Assembly (NCBI RefSeq): GCF_039523035.1
Contig: NZ_BAAAEN010000004.1
Coordinates: 62,001 to 126,000, forward strand
DNA: 64,000 bases
Direction: 5' to 3'
From: Pigmentiphaga daeguensis
GTDB taxonomy: Bacteria; Pseudomonadota; Gammaproteobacteria; Burkholderiales; Burkholderiaceae_B
Part shown: piece after piece, positions 15,594 through 23,591 of the stretch
Position numbering within the stretch: the first letter of the stretch is position 1
How the letters are laid out: each line of letters starts with the position of its first letter
Made by a program: the position numbers and the translations under genes
Notes under the pieces: model-generated
Told to the model about the DNA's origin: nothing
The model's database searches: none
What the model saw: only the letters and a program-made list of their open reading frames with translations

Positions 15594-16432
15594 GCTTGCC
15601 CCCTTTCAGCGGCGCTGCGCGCCATGCGCTCGGGACTCTTGTTCCATTCGGACCACGAACCCACGTACAGGCGCGGCTCGACTCCCAGCGCGTTAAGCGT
15701 CAAGACGGATAGCGCCGACAACACCCCGCCGCCGCAGTACACGACGACATCGCGGCCGGCTTTCACGCCGGCGTCCTCGTACAGCGACTCGATTTCGCTC
15801 ACGGTGCGCAGCACGCCCGCCGGCGTCCACTGCTCGGCGGAAGGCAGGTTCCTGGCGCGGGGGATGCTGCCCGCAAGAAATGAATTCTCGTCGCGCGCAT
15901 CGATGAGCAAGGTGCCGGAGCCCAGTTGCTCCACCTCGTCGACGAGGATCTGCGGCATGTTCCCCGGCTGCAGCCTGAGCTGCTCCGACGCGGCGGTCGC
16001 GACGCGATGGGTTTCGCCCTGGGCCACCGGCCCGCCATGATTGATCCACGCTTCCAAGCCGCCGTCGAGCACCTTGACGTTCTTGAGCCCCGCCCAGCGC
16101 AGCACCCACCAGCCGCGCGCGGCCAGCGCCACCGACGGCCCGTACACCACGACCTCGGTCTCGGCATCCACGCCCCAGGCCCTGAGCCGGTGCTCGAGTT
16201 GCTCGCGCTCCGGCAAGGGCAGATTGCCGGAATCCGGCGCAGGCTGCGCCGCGAAGACCTCGCGTATCTGTCCGTACACGGCGCCGAGAATGTGGCAATC
16301 GCGGTAGTCCCTGAACTCGTCCTCGGGCTCGCCCAGCCTGACGTCGATAAACAGCCGGTTCGCGTTGGCGCGTTCCAGCAATTGCTCGGGCTGCACGATA
16401 TCGCCCGACAGGGACGACAACTTGTGTTTCAT
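15590..16432 (-). CDS. Two-domain rhodanese (sulfurtransferase, SseA-like)
   Basis: The 280-residue protein has two rhodanese domains. The inactive N-terminal one has R-L-F-I-D-V-R; the C-terminal one holds the active-site loop V-V-Y-C-G-G-G-V-L-S-A with Cys233. The six-residue loop C-G-G-G-V-L is close to the C-G-S/T-G-V-T loop of mercaptopyruvate and thiosulfate sulfurtransferases. It transfers sulfane sulfur to thiophilic acceptors. AAGGA precedes the ATG. It lies between a truncated Bug gene upstream and the stub of an FAD monooxygenase downstream, so it is the only whole member of a damaged operon. Confidence 0.85.
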   Translation of the reverse strand: MKHKLSSLSGDIVQPEQLLERANANRLFIDVRLGEPEDEFRDYRDCHILGAVYGQIREVFAAQPAPDSGNLPLPEREQLEHRLRAWGVDAETEVVVYGPSVALAARGWWVLRWAGLKNVKVLDGGLEAWINHGGPVAQGETHRVATAASEQLRLQPGNMPQILVDEVEQLGSGTLLIDARDENSFLAGSIPRARNLPSAEQWTPAGVLRTVSEIESLYEDAGVKAGRDVVVYCGGGVLSALSVLTLNALGVEPRLYVGSWSEWNKSPERMARSAAERGQA

Positions 16433-16469
16433 CGATCGAATCCTTCGCTCATCCAGGCCGGCCGGAACG

Positions 16470-17252
16470 TCAATCCGCCACCGGCAGATTCCGCTCCTTG
16501 ATCAGTTTCTTCCAGAATTCCGTTTCCGAGCGCACCACGTCGGTCAGCGCGGCGGTGCTGGTATCGGGCAGTTCCGCGGCCCAGCCCTTGACCGTTTCCT
16601 GGGTGGCCGGAGATTTGGCGATCGCGGTGATTTCATCCGCCAGGCTCTTCGTAACCGCGGGATCCATGTTCTTGGGACCGAACACGGCGATCCACGCGCC
16701 GATGGCGGGCACGTCGCGCAGCCCCAGTTCATGCAGCGTAGGCACGCCGGTGGCCACGGCGCTGCGTTCGGCGGAGCTCACGGCAAGCGCTTCCATCGTC
16801 CCCGCACTGATGTACGGCCAAGCCGTCACCAGGGAAATGATGGCGATGTCCACATCTCCCGCCATCACTGCCTGCAACTGCCTGGAACCCGTGCTGTAGG
16901 GAACGTGCACCATGTGCGTACCCGCGCTGATGTTGATCAGCTCGCCCAGGTAGTGCATGCCCGTGCCCACGCCGGCAGAGGCGAAGTCGATCTTGCTGCC
17001 GCTCGGTTTGGCCTGGTCGATCAGATTCTTGAAGGTCTTGAACTTCCCCGCTTTCGCGACGATCACGTAGGGCGTCGTCGTGATCTGCGCGATCGGCTGC
17101 AGATCGCGCAGGCCATCCGCATTCTTCTCATTGGAGGCCGCGCGGATCGTGATCGAGGATCCGGTCACCAGCAGGTTGTACCCATCGGCGGGAGTTCCCA
17201 TGATGTGTTTGGCCGCCACCTCGCCGCCCGCGCCCGGTTTGGGCTCCACCAC
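16470..17252 (-). pseudogene. Bug/TctC-family binding protein gene, 5' end missing
   Basis: The reading frame is open into F-V-V-E-P-K-P-G-A-G-G, the first-lobe motif that lies about 65-75 residues into a normal Bug protein. The signal peptide and first strand are absent, and the sequence continues directly into a fragment of a LysE gene on the other strand. The remaining 260 residues are intact, with D-G-Y-N-L-L, H-V-P-Y-S-T-G and a normal C-terminus. Without a signal peptide the product could not reach the periplasm. The break is at about base 17255. It is upstream of the rhodanese gene on the same strand. Confidence 0.8.
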
Positions 17253-17254
17253 GA

Positions 17255-17734
17255 AGCACGCTGGCCCTTGCCGCCTTGGTCGGCATAGGCGGCGTGCTGG
17301 TCGCGTCCAGCATCGGCTATGCCGCCCTGCAATTGGCCGGCGCGGCCTACCTCGTCCATCTCGGCATCAAGAAATGGCGCACCGCCTCCGCGCCCCTGCA
17401 AACCGCGAGCCGCGAAAGCATGCCGTCGCCCGCCAGCCTCTTCACCCAAGGCATGTTCGTCGCGCTATCCAACCCCAAGGCCATCCTGTTCTTCCTGGCC
17501 CTGCTGCCGCAATTCATCCAGGCCAATCGCCCCTTGCTGCCGCAGTTCGCCGCTCTTACCTCGATACTGCTGGCTTTCTCGTTTTCGGCGCTGATGGGCT
17601 ACTCGGTGCTCGCGCGCACAGGGCGACGGCTTGCGCCGGGAAGTGCAGGCCTGGTGGCGGCGAATCGCATCATCGCCATCGTTTTCGTGGGATTGGGCGT
17701 ATTCATGCTGGCCAGGGCCGTCACCGGGCGTTAG
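17255..17734 (+). pseudogene. LysE/RhtB-family exporter gene, 5' end missing
   Basis: The frame reads T-L-A-L-A-A-L-V-G-I-G-G-V-L, then A-G-A-A-Y-L-V-H-L-G-I-K-K-W, S-N-P-K-A-I-L-F-F-L-A-L-L-P-Q-F and a last transmembrane segment. These match residues about 50-205 of amino-acid exporters of the LysE superfamily. The N-terminal hydrophobic segment with the conserved P-G-P motif is missing. There is no start codon with a ribosome site; a TTG at 17276 is the first candidate. The 5' end abuts the 5'-truncated Bug gene, so one deletion or rearrangement removed the starts of both. Confidence 0.8.
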
Positions 17735-17782
17735 CAAGAGTCCCGTTCAAGCGAGCAAGGCGCCTGGCTTTCCATACGCTGC

Positions 17783-18616
17783 TCAAGGAGCGGCGAGGAA
17801 ATCACCGACAAGACGGTTGAACGTCGCCGTCCATTCGATTTGTGTCCAGTGCCCGCAATGAGGGAACACATGCAGTTGAGCGCGCGGAAGAAGCGACGCT
17901 AATTTGATTGAATTCTGCAGAGGAATTACCTGATCTTCACGCCCATGGACGACAAGCGTCTCATGCTGCAGGGTTCGCAGCTGCTCCTCTGGTGTCGCTA
18001 GCGCCTCTATGTAACGCTGCCGAGGGCCGGGCGAGAACATGCGGCCGAACCGTTCCTGCACCCCGGGACGGATACTCGCCCGATAGCGCAACTCAGCCAA
18101 CTCATCGGACACCAACTTGCGGTCATAGGCGAACACATCCAGCAATCCCTTCATATTCTGAAGCGATGGCTCATAGCCCCACACGGCGTCAAGGCCGGGC
18201 GTGAGCGGGAACGACGTCCCCACGCTCCCCATCAGCACCAGGCGGCGAACCCGGTCGGGATGGCGACTCGCAACCGCCAGTGAAACACCTCCGCCGAACG
18301 AGTTGCCAACCAAGTCGACCTGGGGAAGAGAGAGGGCATCCAGGAAGCCGATCAGATGATCGACCCAGGTATCCAGATCGTATGAAACAGACGGCGGCGC
18401 TTCGGTGTATCCGAACCCTACCATGTCGGGCGCCAGGACGCGCGCACGCTCGGCCAGGGGACCGATATTCAGGCGCCAATTCGCCCAGGCCGTAACGCCC
18501 GGCCCTGAACCGTGAATCAACAGTACCGGATGGCCTTCGCCCTGGTCGTGGTAGTTCGTATCGATCTGGCCAACTCGCAACCTCAGGCCAATTTCAGGAT
18601 TCTCGGAATTAGTCAC
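17783..18616 (-). CDS. Alpha/beta hydrolase, meta-cleavage product hydrolase type
   Basis: The 277-residue protein has H-G-S-G-P-G-V-T-A-W (oxyanion region), nucleophile elbow G-N-S-F-G-G (Ser106), an Asp in H-G-R-E-D-Q-V-I-P and a His in H-C-G-H-W. The pattern is close to MhpC/BphD/DmpD hydrolases, which split the C-C bond of 2-hydroxy-6-oxo dienoates made by extradiol ring cleavage. I chose a GTG start at 18616 because AGGAGG lies nine bases upstream; an ORF reading further upstream exists but overlaps the preceding gene heavily. It overlaps the CMD gene end by eight bases and is the last gene of the aromatic operon. Confidence 0.85.
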   Translation of the reverse strand: MTNSENPEIGLRLRVGQIDTNYHDQGEGHPVLLIHGSGPGVTAWANWRLNIGPLAERARVLAPDMVGFGYTEAPPSVSYDLDTWVDHLIGFLDALSLPQVDLVGNSFGGGVSLAVASRHPDRVRRLVLMGSVGTSFPLTPGLDAVWGYEPSLQNMKGLLDVFAYDRKLVSDELAELRYRASIRPGVQERFGRMFSPGPRQRYIEALATPEEQLRTLQHETLVVHGREDQVIPLQNSIKLASLLPRAQLHVFPHCGHWTQIEWTATFNRLVGDFLAAP

Positions 18617-19055
18617 GGCCAGTCCCCTCCTCCTGTTCGCAGATGCGAGCGAGGATCTCCGCACCTCGATTGGCGGCAGACAAGCCGCGGAACAAATAGC
18701 ACAGGTTCACGACCGCTTGCATTTCGTCCCAGCTCGCTCCCGCCTTGCGGGCAGCGATACCGTGCAGAACGGCGGCATCGCTGAGATCCATGAGCAACAT
18801 CCCGAACAACAAGAGCTGCGCCGTCTTTACATCGAAGCACTTCGGATACATCCCATGCTCTCGCGCCTCTTCCTGCAAGCGCAGCATCGTCGGATCGATC
18901 GCCCCGGTCACATGGAAACGCGCTTCGATACGGGGCGGGAGAAAACCTACCAACTCTTCATATATCTTGGTACGACTTTCAATACTCCGGCTTTCGTCGG
19001 AATAGGAGCCCATCCGCTTGCTCACGCTCCCGACGTCGATTCGTGCAGGCAACAT
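18609..19055 (-). CDS. Carboxymuconolactone decarboxylase (CMD/AhpD-like) family protein
   Basis: This 148-residue protein has a helical CMD-like pattern: R-T-K-I-Y-E-E-L near residue 28, then K-T-A-Q-L-L-L-F-G-M-L, V-L-H-G-I-A-A-R-K-A-G-A-S and E-M-Q-A-V-V-N-L-C-Y-L-F. No C-x-x-C motif is seen. It starts four bases after the dioxygenase gene with AAGGAG upstream. In extradiol pathways CMD-like proteins can be decarboxylases, isomerases or accessory proteins; the role here is open. Its end overlaps the start of the hydrolase gene. Confidence 0.7.
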   Translation of the reverse strand: MLPARIDVGSVSKRMGSYSDESRSIESRTKIYEELVGFLPPRIEARFHVTGAIDPTMLRLQEEAREHGMYPKCFDVKTAQLLLFGMLLMDLSDAAVLHGIAARKAGASWDEMQAVVNLCYLFRGLSAANRGAEILARICEQEEGTGRD

Positions 19056-19058
19056 GTC

Positions 19059-19997
19059 TTACTCCTTGGGTTGTTGCGGCCAATACGCAAACCCCAACCC
19101 AGTCTTCGCATGATGGGCGGGAATGTAATCGACTATCTCGCCTTTCCATTGGCACGCGGCAGCGGCAACGATCCATGCGCGGATCTCGCCGGAGCCGCCA
19201 CGCATGGTGGCCGAGTCCATCGTAAAGAGATGCTGGAGGTCTCGGCCCCTGTTGGTTGCGATGCGATCAAGAATCCATTTGTCCATGGGCGTATCGATCC
19301 ATCCGGCTCTTGGACCGACCGGATCATGCGACAACCCTCCGGACGCATAAATGGCGACGCGTTCTTTGCGCGTGGCCAGGATGCGCGCAAGCGCCTCGCC
19401 GAGCTGCCAACACCGGGCGGCGGTTGGCAAGGGCGGAAAGTAGCAATTCAGGTACAGGGGGATGATCGGCACGTCCAACCTGGGAAGCAGGCGCTTGGCC
19501 GGATAGACGATCATGTGCGAGGTGCCCCGCTCCGAATGCGGCCCCATGGGATTCATGACCGAGGAGCTGGCCATATCGAAACCATCGTTCAGAAGCTCTT
19601 CGAGCAAATGGTTCGACAATTCCTTGTGCACCGGCACATGGATCCGCGACGCTCGAGGCGGTTGATCGACATAGAACGGCGCTTCGGAACCCCACACCTC
19701 ATCGCCGGTAAACAGGCACATCGCCGGATTGCACCGTGCGTCGAACATGTCCTCCTGATCGTCGCCGACGAAAATCACCGCGTCGGGTCGATACGCTTCC
19801 AGCTGTTTCCGCAGGACCTCGAAGGCTGCATCGATCCGATTCACGTAGCTGCGAATGACCTCCGGCGTTTCGAGCTTCGCAGTATGCGGCTGCGAATCCT
19901 TCATGTAGTCGGGAATCGCGCCATAGACCTTCGGCCACAGCTCAGGTGGGCAGAACATCGCCGGCGCGTGGGAGGATGCCAGACCAAGACCTATCAT
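19059..19997 (-). CDS. Class III extradiol ring-cleavage dioxygenase (LigB type)
   Basis: The 312-residue protein begins M-I-G-L-G-L-A-S-S-H-A-P-A-M, giving the first Fe(II) ligand His10 of the LigB fold. It continues with V-I-F-V-G-D-D-Q-E-D-M-F and S-G-G-L-S-H-D-P, both typical of the class III family (LigB, MhpB, gallate dioxygenase). Such enzymes open catechol rings next to the diol using Fe(II) and O2. The ATG overlaps the stop of the PdxA-like gene (ATGA) and has GGAGACGGAGA upstream. It should act on the catechol made by the oxygenase and dehydrogenase encoded just upstream. The exact substrate is unknown. Confidence 0.88.
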   Translation of the reverse strand: MIGLGLASSHAPAMFCPPELWPKVYGAIPDYMKDSQPHTAKLETPEVIRSYVNRIDAAFEVLRKQLEAYRPDAVIFVGDDQEDMFDARCNPAMCLFTGDEVWGSEAPFYVDQPPRASRIHVPVHKELSNHLLEELLNDGFDMASSSVMNPMGPHSERGTSHMIVYPAKRLLPRLDVPIIPLYLNCYFPPLPTAARCWQLGEALARILATRKERVAIYASGGLSHDPVGPRAGWIDTPMDKWILDRIATNRGRDLQHLFTMDSATMRGGSGEIRAWIVAAAACQWKGEIVDYIPAHHAKTGLGFAYWPQQPKE

Positions 19998-21001
19998 TCT
20001 CCGTCTCCAGTGGGAAATGTATTCGAAACATGGAGCAATGCTTGGACCAAGGCTTCCGGATTCGCAACTCCCTTGCCCGCGATGTCCATCGCCGTTCCAT
20101 GTCCTACCGAGGAAAACACGACCGGGGTGCCGATCGACATCGCGGCAGCCATGTTAGGCGCCGCCACCCTTGCAGCGACATGTCCCTGGTCGTGCAGCAT
20201 GACGACGAACGCATCGCAGTCCTTCCTGGGCAAGAGCGTATCGGCCCCGATAGGTCCGATAAGATCCATGCCATCGTCACGCAGCTTGCCAATCGCTGGC
20301 GCGATGATTTCGATCTCCTCGCGGCCGAACAGGCCAGACTCGCCAGCATGCGGATTGACGCCCGATACGCCTATCCGCGGCCGGGCGATACCCAGCCGGC
20401 CCAGAGCCTGTGCAGTCGTACGAATGACCTTCTCTACCCGGTCTTGCGTAATGGCAGTCAAGGCGTCCCTGACACTGAGGTGCAGGGTCACGTGAGCGAC
20501 TCTGGTTCTTTCCCAGCAGAGCATCAATCCGACTTCATCGACCGGCGTCCCCGTACGGCGCGCCAGGTACGACGGATGTCCGTCGAACGCAATGCCTGCT
20601 TGTTTGATGGCGGTCTCATGGATCGGCGAACCGACCACTGCATCGACCACTCCTGCTTTCGCCGCATCGACCGCTGCATCCAGCGCCGCGATGGTTGCCG
20701 CACCCGACGCGGCCGACACCTCGCCGATTCGAAAGCTTTCGTCCAAGCTCGGGACGTCCATCAGGGCCAGCCCCTGGTCCAGGCTGGCAATGTCCGCCAT
20801 TGACCGCAGCAGGCGGTAGTCGGCCCGCAGTCCGCAAAGCTTCGCGTGCGCGTCCAACGCCCGTTTGTCGCCAAACAGAACCAGACTCAGGCTGTTGCGG
20901 ATACGCGGGTCGTCGGATGCCTTCAATGCGATTTCCGGTCCGATCCCCGATGGATCTCCCAACGTAACCGCGATTCTTTTCAGCGCCATTGAGAAACTCA
21001 C
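19994..21001 (-). CDS. PdxA/TphB-family NAD-dependent dehydrogenase
   Basis: This 335-residue protein has the family start R-I-A-V-T-L-G-D-P-S-G-I-G-P-E, the substrate segment V-N-P-H-A-G-E and metal ligands in L-H-D-Q-G-H. PdxA oxidises 4-phosphohydroxythreonine, but homologues in aromatic clusters (TphB for terephthalate) dehydrogenate and decarboxylate cis-dihydrodiol acids to catechols. Its position right after Rieske oxygenase alpha and beta genes supports that second role. The GTG at 21001 overlaps the beta-subunit stop by four bases (GTGA); an ATG at 20989 is the alternative start. A product beginning with a carboxylated arene is therefore likely. Confidence 0.85.
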   Translation of the reverse strand: MSFSMALKRIAVTLGDPSGIGPEIALKASDDPRIRNSLSLVLFGDKRALDAHAKLCGLRADYRLLRSMADIASLDQGLALMDVPSLDESFRIGEVSAASGAATIAALDAAVDAAKAGVVDAVVGSPIHETAIKQAGIAFDGHPSYLARRTGTPVDEVGLMLCWERTRVAHVTLHLSVRDALTAITQDRVEKVIRTTAQALGRLGIARPRIGVSGVNPHAGESGLFGREEIEIIAPAIGKLRDDGMDLIGPIGADTLLPRKDCDAFVVMLHDQGHVAARVAAPNMAAAMSIGTPVVFSSVGHGTAMDIAGKGVANPEALVQALLHVSNTFPTGDGE

Positions 21002-21477
21002 AAAGGCAATGCCAGCAATGTGTCGATACGCGAGCTGTCACAGACCACGATGCGCTCCGCGAAAGCCGGCTTGGAGGCTCTAAGCGAGACCACATCGCGA
21101 TAGACGCCTGCCGCGAACATGGACATTTCACCGGTCCGCATTGTCCGCACCACCAGAAAGCTGGTTTCGGCATGAATCAGCGGGCCGTCAACCGACAACA
21201 CCACCGGACGCCCCATGACGTGCCGGTAGCGTTGCCCCTCGTAGACATTCGCCTCGCGCAGCGACTTGACCCGATCCGCCAGCATTCCTCTGGAGTCGGC
21301 ACATAGCACGCCAAACGGATAGCCGCTTTGCTCGTTATCGATCGAGGTGATCTTGTAATTGCACTGTTCTTCGAAGAAATCAGGCCAGCGCTCCAGCTCG
21401 TCCCTATCTATGGCTCTGCCGTAGTCTTCCATCAAAGCCGCCAGCGCGGACACCAGATGTTCTTTGTTCTCTTCCAT
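20998..21477 (-). CDS. Aromatic-ring-hydroxylating dioxygenase beta subunit
   Basis: The 159-residue protein has the SnoaL-like cone fold of oxygenase small subunits: an N-terminal helix with Y-G-R-A-I-D, then E-L-E-R-W-P-D-F-F-E-E-Q-C-N-Y-K-I, M-L-A-D-R-V-K-S-L-R-E-A-N-V-Y and H-V-M-G-R-P. The ATG at 21477 lies one base after the alpha-subunit stop, so the subunits are translated together. Beta subunits are structural and complete the alpha3beta3 hexamer. An upstream extension of the frame lies inside the alpha gene and was rejected. Confidence 0.85.
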   Translation of the reverse strand: MEENKEHLVSALAALMEDYGRAIDRDELERWPDFFEEQCNYKITSIDNEQSGYPFGVLCADSRGMLADRVKSLREANVYEGQRYRHVMGRPVVLSVDGPLIHAETSFLVVRTMRTGEMSMFAAGVYRDVVSLRASKPAFAERIVVCDSSRIDTLLALPL

Positions 21478-21478
21478 C

Positions 21479-22705
21479 TCACAGTCCCATATGGTTACGG
21501 TACTCTTTCCAGAAACCCCGGATAGAGGTCTCGGAAGCACGGGAAGACGAAGACTCGGCCCCTTCTCCCCCCATAAGAACCACAGACTCGGCGTCGTTGG
21601 ATCCAGCGATTCCTCGTTGGACGAATCCACCCACAGCACCGTCCTCCATCGAGACGTAACCAGCCGGCCCCACGAGGTTGGAGTGCTTCATGCGCAGCTT
21701 CTGCAGGGCCTCGTCGTCATCCGTGAAACCTATGAGCGTCCACACGAGGTCTGTGCGGTCCGGGCCCTTCGGAACGATTTGCCGAACGGCCAAGCTGTTG
21801 TGAATCGCCTGCAACACGAACCCCGGAAATATCGACAGAATCTGTACGTGGCAACCGTCGCCGAATTCGTCAACGATGTTGAGAACGCTCTTGTCGTTAA
21901 GAAGAAAGTTCTCTTCCTGATTGCTGCGCAACCCTTCCTTCTTGAACTCGTCGTCCTGGCCCCCGCTATGGCTCAGGGAATAGCTGACATGGTGCCCGCC
22001 GCTTTCGGCCACGATCACCCCTCCTCCCTGCGAGAGCCGAGAGACCTTGAACGTTGCGAAAAAGGTATGCAGCAAGCTGGAGTGGTACGTATCTTTCGCG
22101 TTCTCGAAGTAGAGCTTCCAATTGTTGGGAAGCGCCTGGGTGTACTGGCCGTAGATTCGCAGCGGCTTGTGCAGAACCCGCTTCACCCGGCTGGCGACTT
22201 CGTCACCCAGATATTCTTCAACAGGCGGAGTCTTCTCACTCAAGGTTCCGAAGATCAGACCACAGTACACTTCGACACGCAGTTTTCGCGGCCCGTGGTC
22301 GGCCGTATCGAAACTGTCCGGCATACCGCCGGCGCCATTCACGCCGCGGCGGAAGGCCACCGTCTTGAGATTGCCCTGCAAATCATGCGTCCATGCGTGG
22401 TAGACACACGTGAACTTGCGGGCCTTGCCCTTGTTTTGCAGGGCCAGCAGCGAGCCCCGGTGCGAACAACGGTTTTCGAACGCTCGGATGACGCCGCCCT
22501 CATCACGGCATACGATCACCGGCATGTCGCCGACAAACGTCGTCTTGTAGTCCCCCGACTCGGGCAACTCTGCCTCTAGGCCGAGAAAGCTCCATGTATC
22601 GCCTTGGTAAATGCGTTCTTGTTCCTGTCGATAGATCGCATCGTCTCCATAGACCCAATAGGGAACGCGGGTCAGATCTCCTTTTGTCCACTCGCGATAC
22701 TGCAT
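21479..22705 (-). CDS. Rieske-type aromatic-ring-hydroxylating dioxygenase alpha subunit
   Basis: This 408-residue subunit has the Rieske [2Fe-2S] ligands C-S-H (Cys80, His82) and C-V-Y-H (Cys100, His103) with 17 residues between. The catalytic domain has N-A-K-D-T-Y-H-S-S-L-L-H with bridging Asp205 and iron ligands His208 and His213. The enzyme adds O2 to an aromatic ring to give a cis-dihydrodiol; a paired beta subunit is encoded next. GGAGGTGCAGC precedes the ATG at 22705, which excludes the longer frame. The gene follows the GntR gene by 43 bases. With the PdxA-like dehydrogenase, an aryl-carboxylate substrate is most likely. Confidence 0.92.
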   Translation of the reverse strand: MQYREWTKGDLTRVPYWVYGDDAIYRQEQERIYQGDTWSFLGLEAELPESGDYKTTFVGDMPVIVCRDEGGVIRAFENRCSHRGSLLALQNKGKARKFTCVYHAWTHDLQGNLKTVAFRRGVNGAGGMPDSFDTADHGPRKLRVEVYCGLIFGTLSEKTPPVEEYLGDEVASRVKRVLHKPLRIYGQYTQALPNNWKLYFENAKDTYHSSLLHTFFATFKVSRLSQGGGVIVAESGGHHVSYSLSHSGGQDDEFKKEGLRSNQEENFLLNDKSVLNIVDEFGDGCHVQILSIFPGFVLQAIHNSLAVRQIVPKGPDRTDLVWTLIGFTDDDEALQKLRMKHSNLVGPAGYVSMEDGAVGGFVQRGIAGSNDAESVVLMGGEGAESSSSRASETSIRGFWKEYRNHMGL

Positions 22706-22748
22706 GCTGCACCTCCGATGACTGATTTGCCGTGTGTTGTTATAGGAT

Positions 22749-23414
22749 TCAACTCGACTCGCGCATGAATGCCTGGACAGCCTGTCCCGTCTGCAGGCTG
22801 TGCGCGCGCAGCAACTCGCAAGCGCGGTCTGCATCCCGGGCCAGGACGGCATCGACGATTGCGGCATGCTCCTGAGCCACGTTCCGCTGGGGCGGCCGCT
22901 CCTTGAGGAACAATCTCCGGAACCGATCGGACTGGTCATGCAGCACGGAGCAAAACTGCGTCACCATCGGCATGTCGCAGCCCGAGACCAGGCAAAGATG
23001 GAATTCACGGTGCGTCCGCTCCCACTCGTCCAGGAACGGGACGAAACCGTCGCGTTGCTCGATCCGGGTGAGGCGATGAAAAACCGCGACAAGCTTTTCT
23101 TCCCAGGCCAGATCGCCCAGCTCGATCGCATGGCGTAAGGCAAACGGCTCCATATGGGCCCTAAGTGCCGTGACTTCGGCCAGCTTCTTGATCGACGCTT
23201 CGACGACACGAAAACCGCGCTGGTCTTCGGCAACGACAAAACCCTCCGCCATCAGGCGAAGCAACGCCTCTCGAACAGGGCTGAGACTGACGCCGTACTG
23301 CTCCCCCAGCGACTCCAGATGGAGCCGCGACTCGGGGAGCACCTCGCCGGTCAGGATCGCTTCCCGCAGACGGGTAGTGAGGGTAGTCGCAATGCTGGTT
23401 TTAGAACTTGCCAT
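22749..23414 (-). CDS. GntR-family regulator (FCD type) of the aromatic cluster
   Basis: This 221-residue protein has a winged helix (T-T-R-L-R-E-A-I-L, L-G-E-Q-Y-G-V-S-L-S-P-V-R-E-A-L-L-R-L) followed by an FCD helical ligand domain with H-M-E-P-F-A-L-R-H-A-I and H-R-E-F-H-L-C-L. It has the same length as the GntR protein at 6612-7277 and both read L-x-x-x-Y in the helix-turn-helix region, but they are otherwise divergent. GGAGAGG precedes the ATG. It is the first gene of the minus-strand operon and is divergent from the Bug gene; the space between them carries two TTTCGAA-type palindromes, the likely operators. Confidence 0.9.
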   Translation of the reverse strand: MASSKTSIATTLTTRLREAILTGEVLPESRLHLESLGEQYGVSLSPVREALLRLMAEGFVVAEDQRGFRVVEASIKKLAEVTALRAHMEPFALRHAIELGDLAWEEKLVAVFHRLTRIEQRDGFVPFLDEWERTHREFHLCLVSGCDMPMVTQFCSVLHDQSDRFRRLFLKERPPQRNVAQEHAAIVDAVLARDADRACELLRAHSLQTGQAVQAFMRESS

Positions 23415-23465
23415 GCTTGGCCTCTCCGCGCCCTTAGCTTCCCTTCAGGGTTTCGGCCAAGAGCA

Positions 23466-23475
23466 ATTTCGAAAT
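23466..23475. promoter_or_regulatory. Candidate GntR operator (perfect palindrome ATTTCGAAAT)
   Basis: This ten-base perfect palindrome lies just downstream of the predicted minus-strand promoter and overlaps the start of the GntR mRNA. A similar box AATTTCGAATT is at 23523-23533 upstream of the Bug promoter. The pairing of similar sites with both promoters suggests joint control. Confidence 0.45.
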
Positions 23476-23491
23476 CACTTTATTTTTTTGA

Positions 23492-23520
23492 ATCCTATCA
23501 TCACAAATCGAATCAGACAA
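23492..23520 (-). promoter_or_regulatory. Predicted sigma70 promoter for the GntR-dioxygenase operon
   Basis: On the minus strand, -35 TTGTCT (23520-23515) and -10 TAGGAT (23497-23492) are separated by 17 bases. Each matches consensus at four of six positions. The region is AT-rich, in contrast with the surrounding coding sequence. Confidence 0.4.
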
Positions 23521-23522
23521 AT

Positions 23523-23533
23523 AATTTCGAATT
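23523..23533. promoter_or_regulatory. Candidate GntR operator (AATTTCGAATT)
   Basis: This is an imperfect palindrome sharing the TTTCGAA core with the box at 23466-23475. It lies immediately upstream of the -35 hexamer of the Bug promoter. Confidence 0.4.
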
Positions 23534-23535
23534 TA

Positions 23536-23564
23536 TTGACAAGAATATTGAAACTTCATACAGT
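23536..23564 (+). promoter_or_regulatory. Predicted sigma70 promoter for the Bug-ferredoxin operon
   Basis: A perfect -35 TTGACA (23536-23541), a 17-base spacer and -10 TACAGT (23559-23564) stand 28 bases before the Bug start codon. Confidence 0.6.
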
Positions 23565-23591
23565 GGCCGGCATAAAGCCAAGGAGACCTCC

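Noticed and set aside
18717..20495. 592-codon plus-strand frame opposite the CMD, dioxygenase and PdxA-like genes
   Set aside because: The minus strand carries three coupled genes with catalytic motifs and ribosome sites; this frame has neither.
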